Counted from the stretch's first letter, positions 21,501 through 32,100 are shown. The stretch: DNA of 64,000 nt from Marchantia polymorpha subsp. ruderalis (GCA_037833965.1 AP031351.1:7514501-7578500); one strand, 5' to 3'. Notes: generated from the letters alone by a model not told the origin. Program-made: numbers and translations.

Positions 21501-23572
21501 GATCTAGGAGCACAAAATTAATACTCAAGGAATCAGAAACTGCAAAATACTTGAAAGCACCTGTTGGTCAGAGACGATACCCTCCTATTGATTTCAATAT
21601 TCAAGACGGGGCGCTGTCTGACGATGTCCGAACCGATTCTCTGAGTAGGCTCAGGCTCGATCAAACCCGATTCAGACCAGAAAAAAATCACGAATGTAAA
21701 CTCTGGGATCAATTCCCACTTTATTATCTGAGTTCGAAGAGAACGTGATTATAGAGACAGAAACCGGGAAGAGGATACCAGGAAGAATGTGGAGAGGTGA
21801 GAGTTTAAGGCCATAAACACAATCAATACCTGTCTCCGATGTTTTGACCTGTGTCATGTTCTTACCTTTTGAACCCTTCCTAGAACGTGGGAACTGTCTG
21901 CACTAGGCGGGCTTGAAGCAGTCAGAAAAAATAGATCCTTATATAGTGTTTCCCCCCTCTTGAAACGAGCAGTGAGACGTGTATTGTTAATTTCTGTCTT
22001 CAGAAGGGCTGAGGATGGCTAAGCCAAGTCATTGCACATACTGCAAATAACAATCACAAACTGCTGTTCCTTATGAAGGAGGAAACGATAGCCATCCCAG
22101 TATAGTTGATTTCGAATTTCTAGAGGTCTTGTGTGATGGTCATTGTGGGAGGACTTCCCCTGTAATGTGGTATATGGACTAAAAACAACAGGTACACAAG
22201 CCTTTCCCATGTACATCGACCGGGCTTTGCTGGAAGGTTTTCAATTTGGGTAAGTCGTTTGAAATAGTAACCCCAGGGTAAGACCTTTACTGTGCTGAAT
22301 GGGAACTTACGAATCGAAAGGAGGTGGTGGTTAACTGAAAACCTAAAAGACTCCTGAGTTGAACTTTGATACGTAAGTCTCAAGGAAAAGGTGATAATAT
22401 ATAGATAGATGTGAATCGACTTAGAACTATTGATGGGCAAGTTGTCGATACATGTAACAATTTCCTCACGGACCTAAGAAAACGAAACATCTCAGAACCG
22501 AAAATAGATACTGGATTATAGGCAGAGCCTTCAGTGATACTACATTCGCGGCAGTATACTAGAAAGGGCACCATCATAACATGATGCGGCAGAGAGGAGG
22601 AAAGAGCCGAGGCACAGCCATCGCAACAGATGAACATTGTGCATACCAAAACTTCAGTAATTCATCTAATGTACCCGTATTCAGGACGTCCCAGCAATTG
22701 GCCACCAGGGTGCAAAACCTTCAAGCCATCACAAATGATGTGTTTGTCGTACTTGAGATTCAGTTGGCTCATGTCTCGGGCGAAGGTGAAGACTTATAGG
22801 CGTGTTCATTGTATACAAGAAGGGAGTGAAAACCTCATGAAGAGGACACATAAACGGACATGAAAATCCTAGCGACAGCTATTTGCCCTTTGCTCAGCAC
22901 AGCAAACAGCTTTTGAGACGTCTTCCATGACCAGCTACCATTCCAACGGGACTGGATTCGTACCTTCCACTGCCGCTTCTTTCCTTCTGTCTCTCTTCTC
23001 ATTCCCAAGGCTGCCTCTCATTGGAGATTCGCTGGGGGAAATTTGTGGTATGACTGCCATCTTAGCTCCAGCTTTGTTGGCGGTTAATTCCTTTCGAAAT
23101 CTTCGTGCATCAAGGCTCTTAACCTTCATCTCGGAGACGCCTCCAGGTCCAGGACCCGGACCCGAGCTTTCAAAGTGAGGTGAGGTGGCAGGTTTATTCT
23201 GTTCAGGAACAAGATCCCTTGATTGGTGATGCCAGTTGTCTCCGAGCCGACTGCTTGGCCTCGCTCTCAATTTCCTTCTAGGAACAGAAAAAGCCTGCAT
23301 AACATGGGCGTCAAAGTTCGTTTAAAATCAATCTGTACCTCCTTTCAAGTCTCCTCTACCTGGAAAAAGAGTCTAAATTCTCGACAGTGATGGTTGAGCA
23401 TCCGTACCTTCTCATCGTCGGAGCTGTCTATTTTGACATCCTCATCTTCGTCGCTCCCCTGCCAGCCTGAAAGGATCAAATTTTCAGCCTGACTCCTCGA
23501 TTCTGCTCTGGAAGCTCGATTGGGCCTTTGGGCCATCTTCTTGGCGGCATCGTTCTGGCATGATTCATACAT
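377..23572 (-). CDS. CHD3/MOM1-like chromatin protein, multi-exon gene, 3' end outside window
   Basis: This is the overall span of one minus-strand gene, or at least its C-terminal two-thirds plus a probable N-terminal part. Twelve exons with GT-AG borders were placed by hand. From 10,725 down to 377 the eight exons total 2,325 nt (775 codons) and agree in phase at every junction. The order is PHD finger, chromodomain-like segment, chromodomain, SNF2 helicase-like core. PHD plus double chromodomain plus SNF2 is the CHD3 (PICKLE, Mi-2) layout. The decayed ATPase motifs resemble MOM1, a plant silencing protein regarded as CHD3-derived. The product should act in the nucleus on chromatin. The N-terminal exons (19,669-23,572) also agree among themselves in phase. 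Joining them to the PHD part through the exon at 13,853-14,098 leaves phase conflicts on both sides, so exons are missing or these are two genes. No stop codon is reached; helicase C-terminal motifs would lie left of position 377. Confidence 0.7.
1176..1599. mobile_element. hAT-like MITE, 424 bp, with 8-bp target duplication
   Basis: The ends are inverted copies beginning TAGGGTT and including TATACATGTATAAT. The element is flanked on both sides by the same 8 bases, GTTACCAT (1,168-1,175 and 1,600-1,607). TAGGG ends with 8-bp duplications fit the hAT superfamily. There is no room for a transposase, so it is non-autonomous. It sits in the large intron of the chromatin gene. Confidence 0.8.
3685..3708. 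repeat. Perfect 10-bp hairpin in intron
   Basis: CAACTCGAGA and its reverse complement are separated by four bases (GGAG). It lies in the large intron; role unknown. Confidence 0.6.
6807..7145 (-). CDS. Exon with SNF2 lobe 1 end / insertion helices
   Basis: The 113 codons lie between acceptor TCTGTCGCAG| and the near-consensus donor AAT|GTAAGT, phase 0. It encodes mostly helical, charged sequence (CSVWELQQFVVYLEPENHG, LFE-like EFKEHWAAGQMTPTQ) and ends HGLIATLRN. This joins across a 6.25-kb intron to VCNHPFL, reconstituting the SNF2 'LRxVCNHPxL' signature. That exact join is strong evidence that no exon lies between. Confidence 0.9.
7342..7479 (-). CDS. Exon with motif II (DEGH) and eroded motif III
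   Basis: The 46 codons lie between acceptor GCATCACAG| and donor TCCAAG|GTTGTG, phase 0. FEWEAVVLDEGHRSR is the motif II strand with DEGH instead of DEAH. APHRLILLNDFSK occupies the place of motif III (RL-LL-TGTP-x-QN), whose TGTP is gone. Reading past the donor quickly meets a stop, supporting the splice site. These changes together argue against ATP hydrolysis. Confidence 0.9.
7664..7924 (-). CDS. Exon with SNF2 lobe 1, motif Ia region
   Basis: The 87 codons lie between acceptor TTGAAACAG| and the strong donor ATT|GTGAGT, phase 0. ERTRTAVAFLLSLIEEYG follows directly on the broken Walker A segment and matches the helix after motif I (TIQ-x-IAFL in active enzymes). RPILVIVPLNGCQMWESEL equals the motif Ia strand and helix (P-x-LIV-x-P-L-S-x-W-x-x-E). 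IKFQIVLTTFDVAN matches the 'VLTTYE' strand. The fold seems kept although catalytic residues are not. Confidence 0.92.
8231..8389 (-). CDS. Exon entering the SNF2 core (motif Q/I region, degenerate)
   Basis: The 53 codons lie between acceptor CTCACACAG| and donor GATCAG|GTGTGT, phase 0 on both sides. The text KLSTHQLEELNGLRERWY corresponds to the L-x2-YQ-L-x-GLNWL entry of SNF2 proteins. HHHNTLMVDESDQ then replaces the usual ILADEMGLGKT. The Walker A lysine and the GKT are absent, as in MOM1-type proteins. Placement by phase and order is firm. Confidence 0.88.
8571..8858 (-). CDS. Exon with second chromodomain
   Basis: The 96 codons lie between acceptor AATTAAG|GGC and donor GAGGAG|GTCTGT, both phase 0. 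After a basic segment (PPRRPGGGRGRG) comes GLEWFVKWQDLGYEHCSWE, matching the chromodomain 2 consensus of CHD3/PICKLE (aromatic residues, VKW, then CSWE). The chromodomain helix follows (ISKRLESNYDRW), then a basic tail. In CHD remodellers the tandem chromodomains gate the ATPase and contact nucleosomes. Confidence 0.9.
9238..9865 (-). CDS. Exon with rest of PHD finger and first chromodomain-like segment
   Basis: The acceptor CTCGATAG| restores the split codon, giving ILLCCDASGCKVTYHLEC. Together with the previous exon this completes a C4-H-C3 PHD zinc finger (CEAC, C, C, H, C, WYCPTC). About 120 residues of polar linker follow (SSSTSIPQRLTRRKQSELES). The exon ends with QYFVKYKNLSHIHNAWVCE, the Y/F-x-V-K-(Y/W) to W core of a CHD chromodomain 1, and a helix (ELKKAAPKMLETFKKR). 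Donor AATCAG|GTATAT, phase 0; 628 nt. PHD fingers of this family usually read the histone H3 tail; which mark is bound cannot be seen here. Confidence 0.9.
10391..10725 (-). CDS. Acidic exon ending in the first half of a PHD finger
   Basis: The acceptor is CTTAAATAG| and the donor CTACT|GTAAGC (phase 2). The 111 codons begin DMFSVIDAPSRIRSRTKNSF and become strongly acidic (FNEEEESDEFS; TIEDVDDDHSEEASEVDD). They end in NSFCEACLLGGILL, the first zinc-ligand pair (C-x2-C) of a PHD finger. The second half of the finger is at the start of the next exon and joins exactly in phase. Acidic regions before PHD fingers are usual in CHD3 proteins. Confidence 0.8.
10726..13852. other. Intron-sized gap, possibly with an undetected exon
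   Basis: Lies between the linker exon and the acidic/PHD exon. Their phases do not match, so at least one small exon may be hidden here. A minus-strand frame at 12,044-12,448 contains the protein-like stretch PAVLEFEDLMYSSSKNIPG, but its splice sites could not be fitted. A hairpin with an 11-bp stem (AGCAAGATCGA) is at 13,024-13,055. Confidence 0.35.
13853..14098 (-). CDS. Probable linker exon (acidic, S/Q-rich)
   Basis: The open segment starts after acceptor GTCTGCAG| and reads LLRPPSEGLAKPTGLGG, then an S/Q- and E/D-rich stretch ending SLSNVLSER before donor GAAAG|GTACTAG. Composition matches the other disordered parts of the large protein. The weak point is phase: it needs two bases from the exon before it and one from the exon after it. 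The placed neighbours offer phase 0 on both sides. Either extra small exons lie at 14.1-19.6 kb and 10.7-13.8 kb, or its borders differ. Confidence 0.4.
17317..17377. repeat. Perfect 20-bp inverted repeat with nested copies
   Basis: CCGGATTGGGTTTAAGTACC at 17,317-17,336 is exactly complementary to 17,358-17,377. The 21-nt spacer itself contains further CCAATCCGG copies. The motif GGATTGGGT thus occurs repeatedly on both strands within about 60 bases. It could be the remnant ends of a foldback element. Confidence 0.8.
17822..17866. repeat. Hairpin, 16-bp arms, one mismatch
   Basis: GTTATCTCTGCGTACC (17,822-17,837) faces GGTACGTAGAGATAAC (17,851-17,866). A diverged copy of the same hairpin, with similar loop text GCTTGAAAT, is at 18,046-18,090. 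Role unknown; likely foldback-element remains. Confidence 0.65.
18046..18090. repeat. Second copy of the GTTATCTCT hairpin
   Basis: Arms TTTATCTCTACGTAC and GGTACACAGAGATAAC share the loop motif GGCTTGAAAT with the hairpin about 225 bp to the left. The arms now mismatch at a few places, so this copy is more decayed. Confidence 0.55.
18462..18575. repeat. Two-copy tandem repeat of about 55 bp
   Basis: Two adjacent copies begin AAGCGTAACTTGG and end CACTCATACCAA, with substitutions between them. Non-coding. Confidence 0.6.
19669..21503 (-). CDS. Large third coding exon: charged, disordered, with poly-lysine repeats
   Basis: The 1,835-nt exon starts at acceptor GTGCTCCTAG| and continues the phase 1 codon of the previous exon (G|AT, then LDDGEGVRAKAPDTGKK). 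It encodes about 612 residues rich in K, E, D, R and S. Near the start there is a charged helical stretch with coiled-coil potential (RRYRELEQAQRALDRKL). The last third holds three copies of a lysine-run repeat. The chosen donor is TGCCAG|GTCCGA after PVCQ (phase 0); an alternative GT lies six bases upstream, also phase 0. If neither is used, the frame runs on to a stop at 19,450 and adds a hydrophobic tail. No catalytic domain is visible. Function is unknown, and the link to the PHD/SNF2 exons downstream is inferred. Confidence 0.6.
19890..20373 (-). repeat. In-frame minisatellite: three poly-lysine repeat units
   Basis: There are two full units of about 57-59 codons and one shortened unit. 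Each begins DGGLDGESTRASR, followed by an uninterrupted lysine run (about 6 to 8, differing between copies) and TGI(L/F)GIEAVDHP. The full units continue with an ALIDDRNL..ETQK..E.NDNS segment; the last unit has lost most of it. The lysine runs are AAG triplets (CTT on the + strand), so length change by slippage stays in frame. Such tracts can act as nuclear/nucleolar localisation or nucleic-acid-binding segments. Confidence 0.85.
21504..22963 (-). other. Intron between second and third coding exons
   Basis: Bounded by donor AAG|GTACGA and acceptor CTCCTAG|. The phase 1 codon is restored across it. I see no further gene or repeat inside. Confidence 0.5.
22964..23294 (-). CDS. Second coding exon (basic, proline/glycine-rich)
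   Basis: The acceptor TTATGCAG| joins in phase 0 to the previous exon. The donor GTGGAAG|GTACGA leaves phase 1, which fits the next exon. The 110 codons encode a basic segment (AFSVPRRKLRARPSSR), a short GPGPGPGG run and a lysine/arginine-rich part (SLDARRFRKELTANKAG). It has no recognisable fold and is probably a disordered region with nuclear-localisation-like clusters. Confidence 0.55.
23408..23572 (-). CDS. First coding exon of the large gene (disordered N-terminus)
   Basis: The exon has 55 codons and ends at a clear donor (AAG|GTACGG) in phase 0. Two in-frame ATGs exist. The outer one at 23,572 follows an in-frame stop four codons upstream. The inner one at 23,536 starts MAQRPNRASRAES and has the better context (A at -3, G at +4). 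I extend to the outer ATG, but the inner one may be used. The peptide is basic at first and then very acidic (GSDEDEDVKIDSSDDEK), as in nuclear disordered tails. No domain is recognised. Start assignment is moderate; coding nature is supported by correct splicing into the next exon. Confidence 0.55.
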
Positions 23573-25790
23573 ATCACGGAGTCACACAATCAGCCTGTAT
23601 GTTGCCAGATTGCGATTGCATGAGGATTCACTTGTGTAAGCGTTATTATTTGACGGGTGCCGACGTAGATAGTGGCATCGTCGCAGTTCACCATTAAAAA
23701 ACAAGGCGGTCCAGACTCATAAACGTTGAGATATAAGTTTGAACGTGAGAATTGCATGTCCGTCGAGTCAGACGTTAGGAACACGTTATAACATGGCGTA
23801 GCGACAGGCCCATCCTTGGCGCTCCGCAGAAGATCATTCTGCACTTATATAAAGTACATCTAAGCTACATCCAACAAGAGAAGAGGTCCAAGCAGCTAGA
23901 CAATCTGCAATTTCTTACTTGACGTGGAAATCAATCCATCGAAAAACCGTTCCCTGACTAAGCTTTTCAGACTCCTTCAATCGTTAAGGCTTCAATATGC
24001 TCTTTCGTGCTAATCTATGAACAGGAAAATTCTAAGATTTCATGCATCGTAGATGTTTCATGAGAAAACAAGTAAGGCCCTTGCGAACTCCAAAATCAGT
24101 CACGTCAAACTTTATATATCGTATGATGAAGAAAACGTGTACAAGGAAGTCTCCGTGTATTTCAATTTGAGAATTCCATCCCCTAACAGATAAGTCGAGT
24201 TTACACAGGCCTCGATGCGTCGTCTCACGAATAAAACATCCTCAGCTTGCTTCAATTTGACATTCAGTCCGAAGTCTCAAAACTGTCAGTGCACAGTCTG
24301 TTTCACAACTGATTACAAAACACACAACTGATACATGGACAGAAGGCAGGTACAGAGTTTGGAGCAAAGATTACTGACATTCTTTATAATCTTCATAATG
24401 TAGTCTTAACACAATTTTCATCCAGCTTCTCACATACTGTTTGTGTCAGGGTTCAAGAAGCACCACCAGTTGTCTCTCAAAGTTTCAATAGAAATAAGAC
24501 ACTCCTAGCTTCCTCACACAATCTCTACAAAGAAATTCTCTGGTTTATGCACATATCTTGGCACCTCAATATTTCACATGCTCAACGGAAGGTTACAACT
24601 GTAGCTCCCACACTCATTTCTGTGGGTAGACAGAAAAGCCAGTACCATGTGGGCTCAAAGAATTTATACCCATTCCACCACCAACTCTTGTTGTCAGATG
24701 CCAAAACAATATCACACTGCCTCCAATGCCCCTTGGTGAGCAACAGTGACCAGTGACCACTGGCAAGCATTCCATAATTCAGGCTACTGCCCTACAGCCC
24801 GCCTACTACATAGCTTGCTTTATACGGTGTACGGGTCCTCCTCCGCTTCGGGTCCCACCACCTGCAGGTTTTCGAGGCTGAGCGTGCGAGCCTTCACCAT
24901 TCCAGGACCGTCAACAACATTTACACTGGTCCGAAACCCTTAAGCCCTCAAACGATTCTTTCCGAGCCTTGCTCTGACTTCAGCCTATGCCGTTACAACT
25001 GCAAAGTCGGAAGTTCTCTTGCACTCTCATTTCATGTGAACAATCGATGGTTAGTCGGTGGCCAAAGTTGCCGATTTTTTTCGCCGACATCTTCTCTGAT
25101 CAAAGACGAGATGTCATAAACAGAATTCCTTCTGTTCCACTCATCACCTTCCAAACTCAGATTAGGTCTTCTCCAAGTTTGTTGCAACACAAAACTGCAC
25201 GGTGTCTCGTCCAATCTATTCCATAACCACCTCTCAACTACGTATTCATGGCGCCCTTACAGTACACGAAAATCCACAATACTGAGCCCAGCATAAGCTC
25301 CAGAAATGCATCAGCATACTCCTGTACAGCTGTAAATGCACTGTAAAGAACCGTTGGCAAAGTAGGTGAATGCAGTCCAGCCCAGTAATCATGCCTACGG
25401 TAGGGCTGATGTAAGCGTCAAGTACACGCAGTATATCAAGACGGACGATCTTCATGAAGTTAAACGTCGGATTTCAAGTACCGCGGTAAACATCATGACG
25501 GGATAAGATAAGAAATTCATGAACTCATGTGACTCATATTTTTCTAAATGTGTCCATTTTTCGCCTTTTTACATCCCAGGAATGTGCCAGTTGTAAGGCT
25601 TAGGCTCTCTGACCACCGAAAAGTATATCGTATTCCAAGTTTAATTTGTCTGGAATAAGTCACGGGGTTTACCCTCATCGGCGGCTGGTAAAAAATAATC
25701 TCCAAATTAATAACGGACAACGTTGGCGTGACACAATCTGCAATTTCTACTGCCTTCACATTTTCACCTCGAAGGGTTAAAATTTTAGCG
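23573..25790. other. Upstream region of the large gene, no gene recognised
   Basis: Holds the presumed leader and promoter of the minus-strand gene. Base composition is still like that of the gene region. Short frames on both strands show no recognisable protein. Confidence 0.4.
23845..23851 (-). promoter_or_regulatory. Possible TATA box of the large gene
   Basis: The minus strand reads CTTTATATAAG about 275 bases before the outer ATG. The distance would allow a 5' leader of about 240 bases. Such AT motifs are common by chance in this DNA, and a leader intron cannot be excluded. Confidence 0.25.
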
Positions 25791-28700
25791 CCTTAATTAC
25801 CAGAAATGCAGTACAGGTCCACCTATACTCTTGGTTTGTAACCAATTTTGGCAAAAGCACATCGGAAATTGCGAGGAACCTGACTTCTTTAGTTGTTCTA
25901 TATTTAGTGGAGTGGAGAATATAAGCTCAGCCAGTCATCGTACGGATGACAACTGGCATTTAACGATAGCTTAGCTATCTCTAATATCATGTGAATCTTT
26001 GGATCTATGGACGATGACATCCGACTTGATCGTCCATCTGATAAATATCATGGACCCATAGTAAATGGGTTGAAGACTTCATCATGGTGAAAGCTAATCT
26101 AATGTCAAGTAAATAAAGTGAAGATATGAGAAGATCCAATCTCATGAAGAAACTAAAAGAAAAGTCTTCATCCGATATGATCACAGCAGTTAATGTGTAC
26201 TACATCACTTAAGATATATGAGATTTTAAATTTCAATTATAGTATAGTAAAATGGTATCATATAAACTATTGTGATTATTTTTATAAATATAATTATATA
26301 TATTACTTCAATAAGTTACACATTAGGTTAAGAATACGTTTTATCATGATCAATTATCCAAGTAAAATTTTTATAGATTTTTAAATCCCATCCAGAATAT
26401 GTGAAAATTTCAATAAAGAGATGATATCTCAATGTAATATCACATGTGAATTTCATCCATTTTGAAGATCTGTTTGTCTTTAAAATTGTAATTCTAGCAC
26501 AAGTGATACATTCTCAGAACGCGTTATATGTATTAATTTTATAGTGGTTTTTTTTTCTTTCAAAGGTTAGTGGCAGAGTGGATAAAGAACGACTGAAGAT
26601 ACAAATGTAAATAATTGCAGACGATGTTGATGTGATTACGATTTTTGGTTAAAAACTATTTGTGATACTCTAAACAACATCTTGTGAGCAATCGTCATCC
26701 TACTCCGAGCAATGACAATTGCTTAGCGTATGATGAATACACGCATCGAAAGAAAGAGTTCTATATGTGATAAGCTCATAGTCCTAGGCAATTTTTGTTG
26801 GTTGTATTTTGAGTGCTTAAAAGTTTACACTAGTTGGCAATCTTGCATTGTGATCAAGAATACTGTTTCTATCATGTTCGTTCTGATTTTGGATTTGCTA
26901 TAAGAAAAGAAAAAAAGACAAGACACACAATTTGAAAACTAAAGCAAGATGCCAATCAGGTAGATTTGCACATGACATAATCTTGAGGCAGAAACCCAGT
27001 CTAAATATTTTATTTAACTTAAAAACCTGAGAAAATAGCAAACTTCTTAAAGAAAATAGTAAGAAATCTCTTTATATCTATAAAAGTCATAAAACTTTAT
27101 CTAAAACACAACAAAATAGTCGGCACAAAATGCAATATCTGAATCAATATCGGCTATTACAGTTATAAACGGCCACATGAATGAATCAAACAATCTTAAA
27201 GACAGATTGCTCTTAGATATATTGAGTAATAATATGTCGGTTGTTAGGTGAAAATATGATACTTCATGTGATCATGATATAAGATCCAAAGAAAAACAGA
27301 ATCCTGAGAATTTTTTTCACCTTCAATTTATTTTGAACCCAAATCCAATACATTCACATTAAAAAATGGTTCAACAAGTATCAAGCTCCATCCATCAACA
27401 ACATGTAAAATAGCAACATTCAACATTACTGCATTATCAAAAACAATAGCATTGATCAAAAAATGATATTGATAACAATATCAGAATCTTTTTTGAATAT
27501 CTGTTATTATCAGTTATATATTTGAAAAAAAAATTAACCCTGAATTATATAATTTCAAAGGTTTCAATTGTATATTTCTGTTTTAAGTAAATTATAACAG
27601 TCAAGATAAATCCAAGGTTCAAAATTTTGATTCTAGTATAAAAATCTAAAAAAAAATGTTAATTTTTATTTCTCAAATAATTCAATTCTAAAATAAATAA
27701 AGCGTAAATTATGTTTTGAGTAAATCAAAGATTTTATTTATTCAGGTTATTCAGTTATCTATTTAAAATACAAATAAAAAATCAAACTCACAAAAGCTCA
27801 AAGTGACATATTTGAGGAATTTCTTAGTAAATGTCATGTTTGTACAGAAACCAAAATGATGAACCAAGAATCATGAAAATTTGTTGTTTTATAATTGTTT
27901 CAGTCATAAAATTAATCAACAAATTGACCATGATTATCACAGTCACAATCAAGGTTATGTTCACATATTTGTTTAAACAAATTTATCTTTGTATGTGCTT
28001 TTTTAGTGCTTGACGTTAGTATGTATTGTGTTACTTGAAAATAAAATTAATATTAGCTATTTTCTTAATGCTTGGATTTTTTATTACTAATTTCCATGAC
28101 TAGTTAAAGTCAAGCTTGGATGATAAGGCCTTATATAATTTGATTTTTCCTTTACAGACAAGTATACTTCTTATGATCTACGAGTTTATACTTATAATTT
28201 AGACCAAGATTGAATGTAACTCCATCTTAGGGTATACTTTCAAGTGCAGCTTATAACTCAAGTTGGAATACTAAAGTTTTGACTTGATCATTAACATAAT
28301 ATACTACCATCTAAAACTGTATATAAGCATTAGAAGATGGGAATTGAGCAAACTAGCTTTTAGTACAAGAAGAAGAAGAAGAAGAATTGAAAAGATGGAG
28401 ATTGCCACATTAAATTCCTTCAAGATCTGCTTGAATTGCTTTAGAAGCAATAAACAAGCTTACAAAGGACATTAAGAAAATCAAAGACAATCTAGTAGCT
28501 TGTTTGAACTAAGTGGAAGACAAGTTCAAAGCTCGATCCATAAGAGAGTACAAAATTGAAAATTGCTGACTCTAGTAAATAAGTTAAGGATTGTTGTGTG
28601 TTTGATCTATGCAAGCTCCATAAAAGAAGCAATAATGATTTAGCTAGAAATGACTTAAACGCTAGCTGATGATAATTTGTGCTGATAGGACCAATTGCAT

Positions 28701-28870
28701 TGATATGATATCTAGTGACAGATTTTTGCTACATATAATTGATCTTTTTGAAAATCCTATACTAAAATTGGACTATGTGATCTCTAGGCTGAATTTCATT
28801 AAGGTTTACTTTAGATAATATTTTGATAATCCATTATAATTTCATAAGATTGGAAATTTTCAAGACAATT
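25791..28870. other. AT-rich gene-poor DNA
   Basis: Composition drops sharply in G+C near 25.8 kb. No gene is seen. A stretch near 27.89-27.96 kb (ATAAAATTAATCAACAAATTG) resembles stretches near 29.39 and 59.42 kb, suggesting dispersed repeat remains. An (AGA)n run is near 28.37 kb, just past this segment's repeat-like start. Confidence 0.5.
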
Positions 28871-28879
28871 CAGCAGACA

Positions 28880-29170
28880 ATTATTTCAATTGCCAAAGCC
28901 CAGCACACTATGTCTTCAACTGTCTAAAGGCTAGAAGGCAAGGTAAAGATGCTTCTACTCCTCTGTATAATGTTTGCAAGAAGGATTATATACAGTATTA
29001 AAATGTTACTATGTGCTGGCTGCTAAGTCACAAGTGCAACAAGAAGTTAACTTTGTTATCTCTAAAATTGGTGTCAAAGAAACTATAAAGCAAGTAACTC
29101 CCGAAGCTCAAATCAAAATTTTTAAGCATGTCTTGAACAACCAGGAATTTTTATGCATGAATACATAAAA
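28880..29170 (+). pseudogene. Retroelement gag relic with decayed zinc knuckle
   Basis: The + strand reads NYFNCQSPAHYVFNC, matching the last three ligands of a CCHC zinc knuckle (C-x4-H-x4-C). The first cysteine is replaced by tyrosine. A stop follows soon after. A further open frame to 29,168 (KSQVQQEVNFVISKIG) has no recognised domain. Probably a decayed gag of an LTR retrotransposon; family uncertain. Confidence 0.4.
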
Positions 29171-32100
29171 ATGTGTCATGTATGGACACTCATATCAATG
29201 AGACATTTTGATTGGAGTTTCAACCAGATTTAATAAGAAAAATAAAAATAACTTGAAAAGAAGAGCAAGAGAAGTACAAAAGATCATATGTTCTTGTACA
29301 TAATAGAAGTTGAAAGTAATTTTTGTAGAAAACAAACATCTAACATAAGCATATTTGGTTCATAAACTTTTTTAAATTTTTATATGTGCTTTAGTTATAA
29401 AATCAATCAAAAATTGATCATAATTAGCTTATTCCTTATTGATTTTAGCTAATTATGACTAAGTTGAATTATCAATAATATAGTTGGAAAAAATAATAAT
29501 AATTTTGAAGTTATAGATGAAATTTTTTTTCTATTTCATATGAAAGTCTTGTTTTTAATAAAAAAAAAATCTTTACTAAATATTAGTTTGACTATGCAAT
29601 AGAATGTTATTGCTTAGACCAAGTCTGTAATTTGGATAAGTAACAAGTCAATGATCTACAAATTTTTAGGTGTTTAATGGCATCTTGGCATCTTTATCTA
29701 AGAACAAAAAGCATCGAAAGAATATAGGTAGACCAATGACATATAGTCATGTATTATTCTTCATGAAAAATAGTCATAACTACCAAGATTAATATTATTG
29801 AGAATAATCTAAATAATATTTGTCATTAGTTATCATAATAATTTCTCAAATAAGTGTAAATAGATAAATATATAATAAAATCTCAAGAAAGTATTAAATT
29901 TTTTTGTGTAAAGATTTAAGTAACAAATGATTATTATCATCGAATTTACCTTCACTAAAATAAATCATAATAGGTTTGATTAGTTTCCATTACATGATAA
30001 CATATCATTGGACTACTTAAACCTTCTAAATAAGTTGTTCTAGCTAGATTGTGATTTGGACATGTCATTTCAAAGCTTCAAATTTCTAAAATTTCCATAT
30101 GCCACTAGGTATTCTTTAAGCTTAATCTTATTAATCAAAATTTTCAATTTTTCATTATCATTAAGTCAAATCCTCAATCAAAACTAACTCGTAGTCAAGA
30201 CAAAATACAAACGTATACACATAGTTTGACAAAATACAAAATAAATTCTTTCATTCAAATTTTTTTAAATTATTCTTCCAAATATAGACATTACAGGTTA
30301 AGAATTCTAACAAGATCTCAATATGATGTGTGCAAAAAGCATTTGATAAGAATTGCATGCTTGCAATTTGTTAAAGGAAATCAAAACTTGTGCTATTTAA
30401 TATGTTAATAAAAAATGATCACTATTAGTATATTTCAAATACTTTTATACTTCAATTGATCAATTTTCTTCACTTTTATTCTATTAAATCAAGGCTTTTC
30501 ATTAGTCAATTGCATCACCAAAAATATTAATATTAAGTCCTAAAATTTATAATGTTAACCTAAATTTTGACATGAAAATTAAATCTTTAAAATTTACATC
30601 ATAATAAAAGATTGTTTTTATGAAATTTATGATCTTCGTGTTGAATTAACTTGTAGAATATATTAAGGAAAAATTAAAAGGAATTATTTTGTAGAATTTA
30701 CTTTTATTTTAATTTAATTCAAGTGTTTTTTAATCTTTATTTGTTAGATTAATTAGATTTACATTATACATAAGAACTCAAATAAGTTTTCAGTGTTATA
30801 TGTATCTGTTTGTTGAGACAATTTGATTTTCAAAATAAATTTTGATTGTACCTATTAATACCATAATATATTTGAGATTTTTTTGTACTATAGTGCAATC
30901 AAAATTTTGACATTATTTGAACTGAGACACAAACAAGTTACGAATTATACTTGTTTAAATTTTAAAATTGTTTGATTTATCTTTTCAAAGTTAAAAGACA
31001 TAGTATCAAGTTGGATATTATAATCAAAATATGATATTTTATTGTATATGATAGTGATGTAAAAGTTTAAAGACTATGTGTTTCAAGAGCTTGTACAATT
31101 ATTAGATAAAAAAAAAAATTTGAATGAAAATCCATCATTGAATAATAGAAAGATTTCTACTACTTTTTGTATTGTGAAGAAATTCTTTTTACTCACGAAT
31201 GTTGTTGAGAACTAGATTTATCATTAGGTAATGAATATTATGAAATAAGAATAAATAATATATATTTATATATAACAAAGATTTCAAAGAGTATGATTTA
31301 AATAACTAAGTTATCGTTGATGATATTCAAATATCTGCACAATACAATAAAGATCAGCCGATATGTCTACGAGGATTTTATCAAATCAAATTAGTAGATT
31401 ATCTATAATGTATAGATTAGTTAACTAATCTATTATGGATCTATTATCAACAAAATAAGTTATTTGATTGAAGAAACTTATCATTGAGTTGGAATTGAAC
31501 ACGAGGTTGTCAATGGTCATTGTGATAATAAGAGTATGTTACATATTGCTGCATTTAAAAAGTAAACAACAACAATAAAAATACATTAACATCAAAATCA
31601 TTATATCATTTTATCAAAATTGTATTTTTTAATGAAAATAATGAACAAAACAATATTAACATTAATTTCAAATCCATCTATACATCAATCAAAGATATTT
31701 CTTTGGAGAATTTTGGATTACATTAAATTACTTTGTTGATTTTGCATGAAGAGCACAAGTAGAATTCACTAAGAATTTTTGCTATCTTTCTATATTTGAT
31801 CTTTCTATCTTGTTTAACTTCAACTTAGTTATCATTTACTCTAATTTTGAAATTGCATATATTAGGTTATCTTCTAAAAATTTCTGCAAATTTATTATAT
31901 GGATTATGGATATTATTAATCTCACAACATGAATTAAGATTAAGAATGTTAGTATTAATTCAAGTTGGAGTTTAACTTTAGTTACCTTATTCATCTTTTT
32001 AGATTTTTCCTAGTTTTAGCGGTTTTGCTATCCATTATATATGTATAAGCAAGACATGGTTTGACTTGAAATTTTTTTTTTGATTTTCAATATATCCTTA

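Noticed and set aside
27360-28480. Direct LTR pair around the gag relic near 28.9 kb
   Set aside because: The resemblance between 27.89 and 29.39 kb is weak and no ends or target duplication could be defined.
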